Positions 51,057-59,909 of a stretch of 64,000 nucleotides of DNA are shown here, in pieces (position 1 is the first letter of the stretch; each line of letters starts with the position of its first letter). Source of the stretch: Pseudomonadota bacterium (GTDB lineage: Bacteria > Pseudomonadota > Alphaproteobacteria > Caulobacterales > Caulobacteraceae); assembly GCA_020161365.1 (NCBI GenBank), contig JAIUNU010000016.1, positions 1 to 64,000 on the forward strand. Direction: 5' to 3'. Made by a program: the position numbers and the translations under genes. The notes below the pieces were generated by a model. It made no database searches. It was given only the letters and a program-made list of their open reading frames with translations, and was not told the DNA's origin.

Positions 51057-52066
51057 CGCGAACCGCCCTGGCGCGTGATGCGAACGACGCTCTGGCGACC
51101 CTCGCCAATCCGCAGCTCGGCCCGGTCGATCAGCCGGTCGACGACGTAAAACGTCCCGCTCTGTCGATAATTGACCAGCTCGGCGCGGTCCTTCTCGCCC
51201 AGCAGAAAGAGCGGCGGGGCCTGATCTGTCGCCAGATCGGCGGGGAACTCGATATAGGTCTTGGCCCCGTCGTCGAAGACCCGCACCGGGGTCCAACGCG
51301 GCGGCCGCCGGTCCTTGGGATCGATGCGGTAGCGGAAGTTCAGGCGATCAACGGCGACGTCGGCGGCGATGGCTAAGGCCTGTTGCTGGGCCAAGGCGCG
51401 CTCGACCGCCGCGGCCTTGGCCAGATCCTGGGGATAGTTCCAGCTCAGGACGGCGGTGTAGATCCCGCCGCCGGTGCTGACCGCGTCGATCAGGTAAGTG
51501 CGCTGATCGGTCGTCAGGACGATGTTGGTGCGCAGGTCGGGCCGGATAGGCTTGACGAAGACGACCACCTGGGACGCCTCGCCGGCCCCGGCCGTCGTCT
51601 CGCCGATCACCCAGCGCACCGTGTCGCCGGCGGCCTTTGAAATCAGCTTCTCACCCGGCTTGAGGGCGATGGTGGTCAAGAACCTTGGACTGGTGTGGAC
51701 GGTATAGAGGCGGCCCGGCTCGAAGTCGTAATAGAGCGCCGAATTGACGTAGGCCGCCGGGGTCGGCCAGTCGCGGGCCTGGGCGTTGGCCAGGGCGATG
51801 GTGGCCATCGGCCCGCTCGCCGCGCGGCGGGTCCGCGCCGCCGGCCGGCGCTTGGGCTTTGGCGCGGCGCGCGCGACGGTCGCGCCGCCCGCGGCGCCTT
51901 GCGGCTGTTGCGCCGCCCGGACCGGCGCGACCGGCGATGGCGCGGGTCTCGCCGCCGGCGCGGCGGCGTCGGGCGCGGCCGGCGCCGAGCCGGGGGTCAG
52001 GCCCAGCAGGAGGACGACCGCCAGGGTCGGGACAGACAGGCGCGATGGCAGGACAGGGCCGCTCAT
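51053..52066 (-). CDS. trbG: TrbG, VirB9-like channel protein
   Basis: A 337-aa periplasmic protein. Signal peptide LAVVLLLGLTPGSAPAA is followed by an Ala/Pro-rich stretch and the VirB9 fold (LYTVHTSPRFLTTIALKPGE, DRLNFRYRIDPKDRRP, GTFYVVDRLIDRAELRIG). With TrbI it forms the outer core. It starts in the trbF stop (ATGA). Confidence 0.92.
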   Translation of the reverse strand: MSGPVLPSRLSVPTLAVVLLLGLTPGSAPAAPDAAAPAARPAPSPVAPVRAAQQPQGAAGGATVARAAPKPKRRPAARTRRAASGPMATIALANAQARDWPTPAAYVNSALYYDFEPGRLYTVHTSPRFLTTIALKPGEKLISKAAGDTVRWVIGETTAGAGEASQVVVFVKPIRPDLRTNIVLTTDQRTYLIDAVSTGGGIYTAVLSWNYPQDLAKAAAVERALAQQQALAIAADVAVDRLNFRYRIDPKDRRPPRWTPVRVFDDGAKTYIEFPADLATDQAPPLFLLGEKDRAELVNYRQSGTFYVVDRLIDRAELRIGEGRQSVVRITRQGGSR

Positions 52067-52749
52067 AGGTCTCGGCTCCACTGGAAGGCGGTGATGAAGA
52101 CGCCCAGGGGATTGGCGCGCAGCTGGGCCTCGTTGCGCGGCGGGGTGTGGGCGACGGTGAAGAGCCCGGTCCAGCGTTGCGCGGGCAGAGCCGCCCCGTG
52201 GTCGAAAATGGTCTCGCGCCACTGGACCTGGTATGTGGTGGGACTGCGCGGCAGGACCGAGACGATCTCGACCGTGGCGGCTTCGTCGCCGACCCGGGCG
52301 AAGGGGTCATGGTCGCGGGCGTGCTGGGTCAGGGTCGCCTTGGCGTCGCCCGAGACAAAGGCGTAGGCCCGCACCCAGTTTTGCCGCAGCACCACCGGAT
52401 CGGTGCTCTTGGCCCGCACCAGCTGCACGAAGTCGGCGACGAAATAGCCGGTCTCGGCCTGGCTGGGCCGATAGACGCGGTCGGCGAGTTCGATCCGGCC
52501 GGGCCGGCCGTAGCGGTCCACCGGCACCACATAGGTGGCGATCTTGGTGTCCTGGCGCTCGTAGATATAGGCCCCCAGCGACAGGGCCGCCAAGCTCGCG
52601 CAGGCGAACGCCATCAGGCGCCAGTTGCGGGCCGCGGCGAGCTTGGCGCCGTCGCGGTCGTCATGGATCTGACCGGCGCGATGATACGGCGTCTCGATCG
52701 GCATAGAGTCGCCATAGCGCTCTTGGGCGCGGCGGAAGGCGGTGGACAT
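52063..52749 (-). CDS. trbF: TrbF, VirB8-like assembly protein
   Basis: A 228-aa protein. One membrane helix around residues 45-62 (LMAFACASLAALSLGAYIY) and a periplasmic VirB8 domain (ETGYFVADFVQLVRAKSTDP, QVQWRETIFDHGA). It nucleates channel assembly. Coupled to trbG; 18 bases after trbL. Confidence 0.92.
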   Translation of the reverse strand: MSTAFRRAQERYGDSMPIETPYHRAGQIHDDRDGAKLAAARNWRLMAFACASLAALSLGAYIYERQDTKIATYVVPVDRYGRPGRIELADRVYRPSQAETGYFVADFVQLVRAKSTDPVVLRQNWVRAYAFVSGDAKATLTQHARDHDPFARVGDEAATVEIVSVLPRSPTTYQVQWRETIFDHGAALPAQRWTGLFTVAHTPPRNEAQLRANPLGVFITAFQWSRDL

Positions 52750-52767
52750 CGGCTAGGGCTCCGGCGC

Positions 52768-54069
52768 TCAAGGTTCGTCCGACGGCGGGTGAATCTGCGG
52801 CCTGCCGATCGGCTGGCCGGCGGCGTCCTCGCGCCAGGGCCGCGCGCCGCTGACCGCGCCGGCCCCGCGCGCGCGGCCACGTCGGCGCCCGCCCGCCGGC
52901 GGGGCGGCTTCGCCACCCTCGCTTGCGCCGCCCTCGGCCGAAGGCGCAGGGTCGGCCGCTGGTGCGGCGAACGAGGCCTTGGCCTTGGCCACCACGCTAG
53001 AAAGGCTTGGGGCCGCGCCGCCGGAAGGCGGCCCGCCCGAGGGCGGTCTGGCCGAAGCGCCGCCGCCGGAAGGCGGCGATCCCCCGCCCGAGGGCCCGCG
53101 GCCGCCGGCCAGACCGCGAAGCCCGGCCGCGCCCCGCGCGGCGCTGGCGCCGGCCCCTGCGGCCATGCCGCCCATCGCCCAACGGCCCGCCAGCGCCAAG
53201 CCCCCGGCGGTGGCGGCCAGGCCCACCACGCTCGAGGCGGCCGACCCGGCGCTCAGCTGCGGCGTCCCGGTGATCTGGGCGGCGGCGATCGCCGGGATCT
53301 TCAGGGCCAGCATCAGGAAGACGATGGCCGCCACCAGCAGGCCGCAGCTTTCCTGCCAGGTCGGGTCGGGCGAGACGACGTAGGTGGTGAAGATCTGCTC
53401 GCCGATCGACATCACCATGGCCAGGGCCATCATCTTCACGCCGACCGCCGGAACATAGGCGATCGCCCGCTCGGCCAGGAACGAGGTCTGGGTGAGGATG
53501 CCGAACGGCACCATCACGAACGAGATCAGGGTGACCACATAGAACTCGACCACCGTGACCACCACTTCGACGCCCAGGATCATGAAGGCCAGGATCACGC
53601 CGATGATGACGATGGCGGTGACCAGGATGGTGTCGATGTGGGTGAAGAAGCCCACGCCCATGCCTTCGCTCGCCAGGCGCCCGATGTACTTCAAAAGCTC
53701 AAACGCCACGTCCAGGCCGTCCCAGACGATCTTGGACGGCGCGTTCAGAAAGTCAGTCAGGCTCATCCGATCGCCGCCGGCCTTGAGGCCCAGGGCGGTG
53801 AAGCCCTTGATCACCGTCAGGGTCAGGGGATGCCAGTTGCTGATCAGCCAGGCGAAGAACCCAAACAGCAAGAGCTTGCGGATCAGGGCCGCCGGCACGT
53901 TGTCGTTCTCGTCGATCGCCCAGAGCAGCGCCGACAGCCCGAGGCTGATCACGATCAGGGCCGCGAAGGTGGTTCGCACGTCGCCGTTGATCAGGCCAAA
54001 CCCCGCTCCGACCTGGCTGGTGAAGCGCGCGAGGAAATCGTCGAGGGCGGAGGGGGAGGCTGTCTGCAT
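52768..54069 (-). CDS. trbL: TrbL, VirB6-like polytopic membrane protein
   Basis: A 433-aa protein. About six to seven membrane helices lie between residues 30 and 300 (VTAIVIIGVILAFMILGVEV; LVAAIVFLMLALKIPAIAAA). The C-terminal 130 residues are a Gly/Pro/Ser/Ala-rich tail, long and repetitive. It forms part of the inner-membrane path for DNA. Confidence 0.9.
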   Translation of the reverse strand: MQTASPSALDDFLARFTSQVGAGFGLINGDVRTTFAALIVISLGLSALLWAIDENDNVPAALIRKLLLFGFFAWLISNWHPLTLTVIKGFTALGLKAGGDRMSLTDFLNAPSKIVWDGLDVAFELLKYIGRLASEGMGVGFFTHIDTILVTAIVIIGVILAFMILGVEVVVTVVEFYVVTLISFVMVPFGILTQTSFLAERAIAYVPAVGVKMMALAMVMSIGEQIFTTYVVSPDPTWQESCGLLVAAIVFLMLALKIPAIAAAQITGTPQLSAGSAASSVVGLAATAGGLALAGRWAMGGMAAGAGASAARGAAGLRGLAGGRGPSGGGSPPSGGGASARPPSGGPPSGGAAPSLSSVVAKAKASFAAPAADPAPSAEGGASEGGEAAPPAGGRRRGRARGAGAVSGARPWREDAAGQPIGRPQIHPPSDEP

Positions 54070-54075
54070 CGGCGG

Positions 54076-54300
54076 CTAGTGGAGGTCGCGTTCGGTCATG
54101 CGGCCGGGCTTGCGCCGGACGTAGGCGACCGAGCATGGGTCGTTGGCGTCGCGAATGTCCGGGTCGGGGCAGCGCTTGGGCTTGGCGGCCGGCGGCCTGG
54201 CCGCATCAGGGGCTCGGGCTTCGCCCGATGTCCGACCGCAGGCGGCCAGGGCCAGGCAAAGCGACAGGACGAGCCAGAGGGGGGTCTGGACTTTGGTCAT
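54076..54300 (-). CDS. trbK: TrbK-like entry-exclusion lipoprotein
   Basis: A 74-aa protein. A lipoprotein signal peptide ends in LALAAC with the lipid-bearing Cys. The mature part is short and has two further Cys. In P-type systems TrbK sits between trbJ and trbL and blocks mating between like cells. Its ATG overlaps the trbJ stop by four bases. Confidence 0.75.
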   Translation of the reverse strand: MTKVQTPLWLVLSLCLALAACGRTSGEARAPDAARPPAAKPKRCPDPDIRDANDPCSVAYVRRKPGRMTERDLH

Positions 54301-55034
54301 TGCAGGACGTCTCCGGAGAAGCGAGGCGCGCCGCGGGTCACCACCGAATTGCGCTGACGGTCGGCCTCGCTCTTAGTGACGACGGCGCGCCGTTCGGCCT
54401 CCCAAGTTTCCGCCTGGCGGGCCTGGGTGATCATTAGGGTCTGAAGCTGGGTCAGCTGGGTCGAGAGGGCGGCCAAAAGCTGGTTGGTGGCCTGGATGGC
54501 CGCGGTCTGGCCGGCGGCCGATTGCGAGGCCCCGACCGCCGAGGCCACCGCCTGACCCGTCGCGCCCTGGGCCTGGACAATCTGGTTCTGGACGGCCATG
54601 GCCTCCTGCAGCGTCTGGCGGCTGTTTTGCCCCCAGCTGGCCAGCCGCGCGGCCAGGTCGCGGGCCGATAGGCCGCTCAGGTCGTCCGGATAGAGGTCGG
54701 CGAAGGACTGGCTGATGTTGGCGGCCTGGTAGCCCAGCCCTCGGGCCTGCTGCAGAAGCGCGGTGGCCTGGCCGGCGATGTCGCGCAAGGGTCCGGTGAC
54801 GTCCACGCCCAGGGTCTGAAGCATTCGCGCTTGATTGGTCAGCTGGCTCTGCAGCGCCTGGATCTGCGACAGGCCGTTGGAGACCGTCTTGATCGCCTGG
54901 GCCACGGCGGCGGGGTCGTAGACCGTGACCTGGGCGCACGCCTCGCCGGCACCGCCGGCGGCCGCGAGTCCGACCGCCAATGACAGGCCAAGGCTCAGGC
55001 CCGAACGCATCAGGTCGCGGCGGGAGGGGATCAT
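54297..55034 (-). CDS. trbJ: TrbJ, VirB5-like minor pilus protein
   Basis: A 245-aa protein. A twin-arginine-like start SRRDLMRSGLSLGLSLAVGL is followed by helices with many Gln (QIQALQSQLTNQARMLQTLG), typical of VirB5/TrbJ. It is probably the pilus tip or adhesion factor. Coupled to trbK and to the gene before it. Confidence 0.9.
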   Translation of the reverse strand: MIPSRRDLMRSGLSLGLSLAVGLAAAGGAGEACAQVTVYDPAAVAQAIKTVSNGLSQIQALQSQLTNQARMLQTLGVDVTGPLRDIAGQATALLQQARGLGYQAANISQSFADLYPDDLSGLSARDLAARLASWGQNSRQTLQEAMAVQNQIVQAQGATGQAVASAVGASQSAAGQTAAIQATNQLLAALSTQLTQLQTLMITQARQAETWEAERRAVVTKSEADRQRNSVVTRGAPRFSGDVLQ

Positions 55035-55321
55035 GGGCGGGGCTCCGAGATCGAGATCGGGGGCGGCCGGTCCGACCGCGCGCCGGTCCAGTCCAGGAAG
55101 AGGTCGGCCAGGCGATGGCGGGCCAGGATCGCCGCGCCGGTCAGGACCAGGCCGGCCAGCAGCAGGCGCGGGTCGCGCAGGGCCGGGGCCAGGACCATGG
55201 TCAGGACCATTCCGGGCGCGAGCGACAGGACGAAGGCCAAGCGGGTGAGGCGTCGAACCCGCGTCGCGGCGGCTGGGCGTTCAACCAAGGCGGCGGGGTG
55301 GGGGTCGAGCTCAGGCCGCAT
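55031..55321 (-). CDS. Small membrane protein in the trb operon
   Basis: A 96-aa protein with two membrane helices (LAFVLSLAPGMVLTMVLAPAL and LLLAGLVLTGAAILA). It overlaps trbE by 11 bases and trbJ by four, so it is a real part of the operon. No Trb counterpart is known to me at this position. Confidence 0.65.
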   Translation of the reverse strand: MRPELDPHPAALVERPAAATRVRRLTRLAFVLSLAPGMVLTMVLAPALRDPRLLLAGLVLTGAAILARHRLADLFLDWTGARSDRPPPISISEPRP

Positions 55322-57770
55322 CGCGGGCCTCGTCCAGAAAGTCGCCGACCTCGGGCAGGCCCTTGGCGCGGTAGAAGCCGGCGGCGAACCCGTCCGGCCC
55401 CGCCTGGCGAAGCACCTTGTCGATCAGCGACTGATCGCCGGGGCTGGCCGAGCCGACCGCGGCCAAGGCCACGGGGCCTAGGCCCAATTCGAAGAGCCGG
55501 TCGCCCGCCGCGCTCTGGTAGTAGTATTCGCGCTTGGGCGCGGCGCCGGCGATGATCTCGATTTGCTGGTCGTTGAGCCCGAACCCGGCATAGGCCTTGG
55601 CCACCAGGGGCGTGCGGGCCTCGGGGTTGGGCAGGAAGATGCGGGTGGGGCAGCCCTCCATCAGGGCCGGGGCGATCGGGCTGTCGGTGATGCTCGACAG
55701 CGAAAGGGTGCTGAAGACCACGCAGACATTGAGCTTGCGCACGGTCCAAAGCCATTCGCGGATCTTCCGGGCGAAGGCGGTCGACTCCAGGAACCGCCAG
55801 GCCTCGTCCAGGACGATCAGGGTCGGCCGACCGTCGAACCCCCGCTCCAGAACATGGAAGAGATAGGTCAGAACCGGCCCCAGGGCCGCGGGCGTCTCCA
55901 TCAGGGCGCCCAGCTCGAAAGCTTGCCAGTCGCGGGCCGTCAGGCGCTCCTCGGCCGCGTCCAGCAGACGGCCGTGGGGGCCCTCCAGGGTGAAGGGCTT
56001 GAGCGCGGCCTTGACCGCGTGGTCCTGGACGGTGGCGGCCAAGACCGTCAGGGTGCGCTGCTCGGCCGGTCCCGAGGCGAGGTTGGCCAGCGCCGTCCAC
56101 AGCTCGCTCTTCAGGGCGGGGGTGGCGTTCACCCCACTGGCCTCCAGGAGATCCAGGATCCAATCCTGGGCCCAGATGCGTTCCTCGGCGCGGTCGATCC
56201 TGGCCAGCGGCTGGAAGGCCGGCGCCTCGCCCCACGGGCCCAGGTCGTAGAAGCCGCCCCCGACCAGCAGGCTGGGGGCGCGGCAGGAGCGACCCTTGTC
56301 GAACATCACCACCCGCGCGCCCGGATAGCGCCGCCACTGCAGGGCCAGGGTGTTGAGCAGCACCGACTTGCCCGCCCCGGTGGGTCCGACCACGAAGGTG
56401 TGGCCGACATCGCCCTGGTGCAGGTCCAGCCGAAAGGGGGTGGTGGCGTTGGTTCGGGTGTGCATCAGGGACGGCTGGACGCCCGGACGGCCCTGCTTTC
56501 CCAGCTCCTCGGTCAGGTGGGCGTTGAGCAACGGGCCCGGCCAGATGGCCGAGACGGGGAGGAGGTCGCAGAGATTGAGCGTGCTGACCATGGGCCGGCG
56601 CACGTCGGCATAGGCCTGGCCGGGCAGGCCTCCGAGCCAGGCTTCGACGGCGTTCAGGTCCTCGACCTTGGTGACGAAGCCGGCGCGGTTGATCACCGCG
56701 TCCACGGCCCGGACCTTGGCGGCCAGACGGTCCGGATCCGGATCGGTCAGGGTCACGGTCGGGGTGACATAGCCCATCGAGGCCGCGTCGCTGCCCAGGA
56801 TCGCCAGGGCCGCGTCCGCATCGTGAGTCTTTTGCAGGGCGTCGGGATCCTCCAGCAGCGACGGCTCGTGGGTGACGGCCTCCTTCAGCAGGGCCAGGAC
56901 GCCCTTGCGCTTGGAGAACCAGCGTTTGCGCAGCGTGGTCACCGCTCGGCGCGCGTCTTCCTTGTCCAGGGGCAGGAAGCGGCAGACCCATCGGTAGGAC
57001 AAGCCCAGGGCATTGAGCTGGTCGAGCAGTCCGGGCCAGGAGGCGGCCGGATAGGCGCGCACGGACAGGGTGCGCAGATAGTGATCGCCCAGGCGCGGAT
57101 AGAGCCCGCCCTGGAAGTCGTCGTCGGTGAGGACCGCGTCCAGATAGATCGGGATCTGCGGCCGGGCCACGGACTGGCGCTTGGTCGAGACGCAGGCGTG
57201 CAGATAGGTGAGGGTGGCCTCGTCATCGAGCGGGGCGACCAAGGGGAAGACCCCGGCCAGGATGTCGCGCACGGCCCCGACAGTGGCCGTGAACTCCTCC
57301 AGGGCCAGACGATAGAGCGCGTCCGCGCCCCGGCCCTGGGGCAGGTTCTCCACCAGAAGACTCTCGGCCCGACCGATGGCGTCAGGGGCGGGCAGGTAGG
57401 TGAAGGTCGCGAAATAGCGCGACTCGAAATGGGCGGACTCGGCCTCGAAGGCCACGCGCCGCTCCTCGTCGATCAGATGGCTGACCGGATCGGGAAAGGC
57501 GCTGGCGGGATAGGATTGGGAGGGCGATCGCACCGCCTCCAAGTGAAGGCACCACCGCGATCCAAAGCGCCGAAGGGCGTTGTTGAGCTGGGCGCGAACG
57601 GCCATCAGGCCCGCGGGCGTGGCCGAGGCCAGATCCGGTCCTCGAAACTCCAGGCTCGTCTGGAATGACCCGTCCTTGTTCAGCACGATCCCCGGCGCGA
57701 TCAGCATCGCCCAGGGAAGGTGGTCGCAAAGCCGGCTCGAACGCGTGCGGTACTCGTTGAGGAACAGCAT
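55311..57770 (-). CDS. trbE: TrbE, VirB4-like ATPase
   Basis: An 819-aa protein. The N-terminal CagE/VirB4 domain (LPWAMLIAPGIVLNKDGSFQ) is followed by Walker A VGPTGAGKS near residue 462 and Walker B LIVLDEAWRF. It is the main energiser of pilus assembly. Six bases separate it from trbD; the following small membrane gene overlaps it. Confidence 0.94.
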   Translation of the reverse strand: MLFLNEYRTRSSRLCDHLPWAMLIAPGIVLNKDGSFQTSLEFRGPDLASATPAGLMAVRAQLNNALRRFGSRWCLHLEAVRSPSQSYPASAFPDPVSHLIDEERRVAFEAESAHFESRYFATFTYLPAPDAIGRAESLLVENLPQGRGADALYRLALEEFTATVGAVRDILAGVFPLVAPLDDEATLTYLHACVSTKRQSVARPQIPIYLDAVLTDDDFQGGLYPRLGDHYLRTLSVRAYPAASWPGLLDQLNALGLSYRWVCRFLPLDKEDARRAVTTLRKRWFSKRKGVLALLKEAVTHEPSLLEDPDALQKTHDADAALAILGSDAASMGYVTPTVTLTDPDPDRLAAKVRAVDAVINRAGFVTKVEDLNAVEAWLGGLPGQAYADVRRPMVSTLNLCDLLPVSAIWPGPLLNAHLTEELGKQGRPGVQPSLMHTRTNATTPFRLDLHQGDVGHTFVVGPTGAGKSVLLNTLALQWRRYPGARVVMFDKGRSCRAPSLLVGGGFYDLGPWGEAPAFQPLARIDRAEERIWAQDWILDLLEASGVNATPALKSELWTALANLASGPAEQRTLTVLAATVQDHAVKAALKPFTLEGPHGRLLDAAEERLTARDWQAFELGALMETPAALGPVLTYLFHVLERGFDGRPTLIVLDEAWRFLESTAFARKIREWLWTVRKLNVCVVFSTLSLSSITDSPIAPALMEGCPTRIFLPNPEARTPLVAKAYAGFGLNDQQIEIIAGAAPKREYYYQSAAGDRLFELGLGPVALAAVGSASPGDQSLIDKVLRQAGPDGFAAGFYRAKGLPEVGDFLDEARDAA

Positions 57771-57776
57771 GGACGC

Positions 57777-58037
57777 CTAGCCGTCGTAATGGGTCGGCTG
57801 GCGCAGGTGCCGGCGCAGGATGTCGAAGACGTAGGGGTCGCGCTTGGCCATCCAGAGCGCCGCGCCATAAAGCGCCGCGCCCAGCGGCAGACCGATCCAC
57901 GGCGCCTGCAGGCCCAGCGCCAACACCGCCGTCAGAGTCCCGATCAGCACCGCGGTCATGCGCGGCACGCCCGCCAAGGTCACAGGCTCCGAAAGCGAGC
58001 CGTGGAAGTCGATTTCATAGCCGTCCGGGGCGCCCAT
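57777..58037 (-). CDS. trbD: TrbD, VirB3-like protein
   Basis: An 86-aa protein with one or two membrane helices (MTAVLIGTLTAVLALGL, IGLPLGAALYGAALWMA) and a conserved C-terminal DPYVFDILRRHL. The start shares one base with the trbC stop. Confidence 0.88.
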   Translation of the reverse strand: MGAPDGYEIDFHGSLSEPVTLAGVPRMTAVLIGTLTAVLALGLQAPWIGLPLGAALYGAALWMAKRDPYVFDILRRHLRQPTHYDG

Positions 58038-58387
58038 CAGATCGCCGCCCCGCCGGTGAAGCCCAGGAACCCCAGGAAGAAGGTCGAGGCGGAAAACGCG
58101 ATGCACAGGGCGAACATCACCTGCATGCCCTTCCGCACCCATGAGCCGCCCTCTGAGATGGCCACCCCAAGACCGGTGACGGCGATGGCGATCACGCCGA
58201 TGGCCTTGGCGACGGGCCCGGTGATGGAGTCGGCGATCTGGGTCAGCCAATTGTCCCAGGGCATGCCGCCCCCGGTTCCGCCGGCCCAGGCCGGCTCGGA
58301 GGCGAGCAGGGCCAGGGCCAGGCCGATCGCGAGGTTGGCCGCGATGCGTAGGCGGCGGTGGCGGTGGCGGAGATGGGCGGGGATCAT
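58037..58387 (-). CDS. trbC: TrbC, VirB2-like prepilin
   Basis: A 116-aa prepilin. Long signal sequence (IAANLAIGLALALLASEPAWA) and two pilin helices (AIGVIAIAVTGLGVAISEGG, VMFALCIAFSASTFFLGFLG). TraF should process it. First gene of the trb operon as it stands here; in related elements trbB would precede it. Confidence 0.88.
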   Translation of the reverse strand: MIPAHLRHRHRRLRIAANLAIGLALALLASEPAWAGGTGGGMPWDNWLTQIADSITGPVAKAIGVIAIAVTGLGVAISEGGSWVRKGMQVMFALCIAFSASTFFLGFLGFTGGAAI

Positions 58388-58547
58388 GGGCGCCTCGGGT
58401 TGAGTCGAGATGACCGTTGCAAACCCGTTATGGGGACGACAATTCCGAGGAAATGCCGGGTAGAGTCCTGACGGTGCAGCCCTCCACCCGCAAAGTCTCA
58501 GTGCTGAAGCTTAAGGCGGGTAGCGCGTTCAGACGCGCGCGCAGGGC

Positions 58548-58579
58548 CCCGTCTCGAACGCGCGGGGCGCCGAGACGGG
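58548..58579. terminator. 9-bp inverted repeat between the LuxR-type gene and trbC
   Basis: Arms CCCGTCTCG and CGAGACGGG around a 14-base GC-rich loop. It may end the regulator transcript or be an operator for the trb operon. No T-run. Confidence 0.4.
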
Positions 58580-58617
58580 TCGTTGCCGATGGATGGGTCG
58601 CTGCAGGCGCTTCGGCG

Positions 58618-58908
58618 CTAGACGCAGGGCGGGACGGGTTGGCCGACTGGGCCCGGTTCAATGAAGGGCGTGGGCGACGGCGCGGGCGGAGCGTCCTCCG
58701 GCGCGATCGGCGGAATCTCTCCACGCTGGATGGCGATGGCGACCGCCTGCATCCGATTGCGCGCGCCCAGGCGTTTATAGGCGTCCGACAGGTACTGGTT
58801 CACCGTTCGGTACGACAGGCCCAGGATGAACCCGATTTCCACGGCGGTATGACCCTTGCTCGCCAAAATCAGGCACTGGCGCAGGCGCGGTGACAACACA
58901 TTGCTCAC
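58618..58908 (-). CDS. LuxR-type HTH protein (96 aa)
   Basis: The HTH is SPRLRQCLILASKGHTAVEI followed by GFILGLSYRTVNQYLSDAYK. There is no receiver or autoinducer domain. The GTG at 58908 has AGGAG eight bases upstream and is preferred to the longer frame from 59037. The C-terminus is Pro-rich. It lies immediately upstream of the trb operon on the same strand and is a good candidate for its regulator. Confidence 0.72.
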   Translation of the reverse strand: MSNVLSPRLRQCLILASKGHTAVEIGFILGLSYRTVNQYLSDAYKRLGARNRMQAVAIAIQRGEIPPIAPEDAPPAPSPTPFIEPGPVGQPVPPCV

Positions 58909-59038
58909 GAACTCTACTCCTAGCTGACACGGAACCAGCCGGCGTCGTGTTTCGTCGACAGCACTCAAAGCACAGGCCGTTCTCAAGCGGCGAACACTCC
59001 GCATGCCGGATTCTTCGCGAACGCCGGCAATCATCACG

Positions 59039-59566
59039 TCATAAAAGCGAACTCTCGTCGCATCGGCGCGCGACGGGCTCGTGCGTCATTGACCCGATCG
59101 AGGCCATGGCGGAATCGGCGGATCCAAATCCTTTCTTGAGTTTGTGAAAGTTCAGGCCGATGGGCGGCGGGCCTTGCGATCCTGCGCCCCAGGCGATGCA
59201 AGCGATGGTGCCATAGCTCCAGAGCGCCAGGACCGTAAGATAACCCGCCGCGCCAAGCCGTCCCTCCGCGGCGATGAAGGCCAGATGCGCGCCGACGGTC
59301 AGGACTTGGAACGCCGCGGCGAGGATGGGCCAGAGCTTTTCGGACCCGAGGACGACGGCGACCGACACGCCCAGAACGACGGCGTCGATGGCGATCACCG
59401 CGCCTTGAGGTCCGGTCCAGGGCCGCTTCTCGACCGCCAGTGACGCCATGCAGGCGGCCAGATAGGCCGCCCCCAGGACCTTCTCCTCCCAGCGCCCCCG
59501 AACAAGCGCGGCCACGCAGACCAGCACCATGGCGATGGCGAAGACGAGGGGAGACCAGGCGAACAC
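59039..59566 (-). CDS. Five-helix membrane protein
   Basis: A 175-aa protein with about five membrane helices (FAIAMVLVCVAAL; AAYLAACMASLAV; AIDAVVLGVSVAVVL; AFQVLTVGAHLAFIAA; VLALWSYGTIACIAW) and a polar C-terminus. GTG 59566 lies 14 bases after the previous stop. Unknown family. Confidence 0.55.
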   Translation of the reverse strand: MFAWSPLVFAIAMVLVCVAALVRGRWEEKVLGAAYLAACMASLAVEKRPWTGPQGAVIAIDAVVLGVSVAVVLGSEKLWPILAAAFQVLTVGAHLAFIAAEGRLGAAGYLTVLALWSYGTIACIAWGAGSQGPPPIGLNFHKLKKGFGSADSAMASIGSMTHEPVARRCDESSLL

Positions 59567-59579
59567 GTGGCGGTCGGGT

Positions 59580-59909
59580 TCAAGCCGCCGCCTCGAGCGC
59601 GCCCTGCGGCGCGGCGCCCTCGGGTTTGTGCAGGACGCCGGCGGCGACGGTCTCGAAGCCGTACTCCTCGCGCAGGTCGGCCAGGCCCTCATGGGTGTCG
59701 AGCACGCTGCGGCGCGCGCGCTCCAGCGCGGCCAGGGCCTCGGCGGCGGCGCCGATCACGCGTTGGCCGGCGATGGCCGGCAGTCGATTGGCGATGCGCG
59801 CCTCGCACAGGGAGGAAATGAGCTTGGCCGTCTCGCCAAGCGTGCGATCGAGCGCGTCCTCAGCCGAAAACAGCTGCTTGGCGACGCGCGCCGCGGTCAA
59901 ATTCTGCAT
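59580..59909 (-). CDS. Hypothetical protein (109 aa)
   Basis: A helical Ala-rich protein, MQNLTAARVAKQLFSAEDAL. The start lies inside the 3' end of the LuxR-type gene (50-bp overlap), suggesting coupled translation. No family is recognised; similar proteins accompany LuxR/membrane sets in other alphaproteobacteria in my recollection. Confidence 0.55.
   Translation of the reverse strand: MQNLTAARVAKQLFSAEDALDRTLGETAKLISSLCEARIANRLPAIAGQRVIGAAAEALAALERARRSVLDTHEGLADLREEYGFETVAAGVLHKPEGAAPQGALEAAA

Noticed and set aside
52147..54357. Long plus-strand frames opposite the trb operon, also at 55563-57668
   Set aside because: The minus-strand Trb proteins are certain and the antisense translations are His/Gly/Gln/Arg-rich without motifs.
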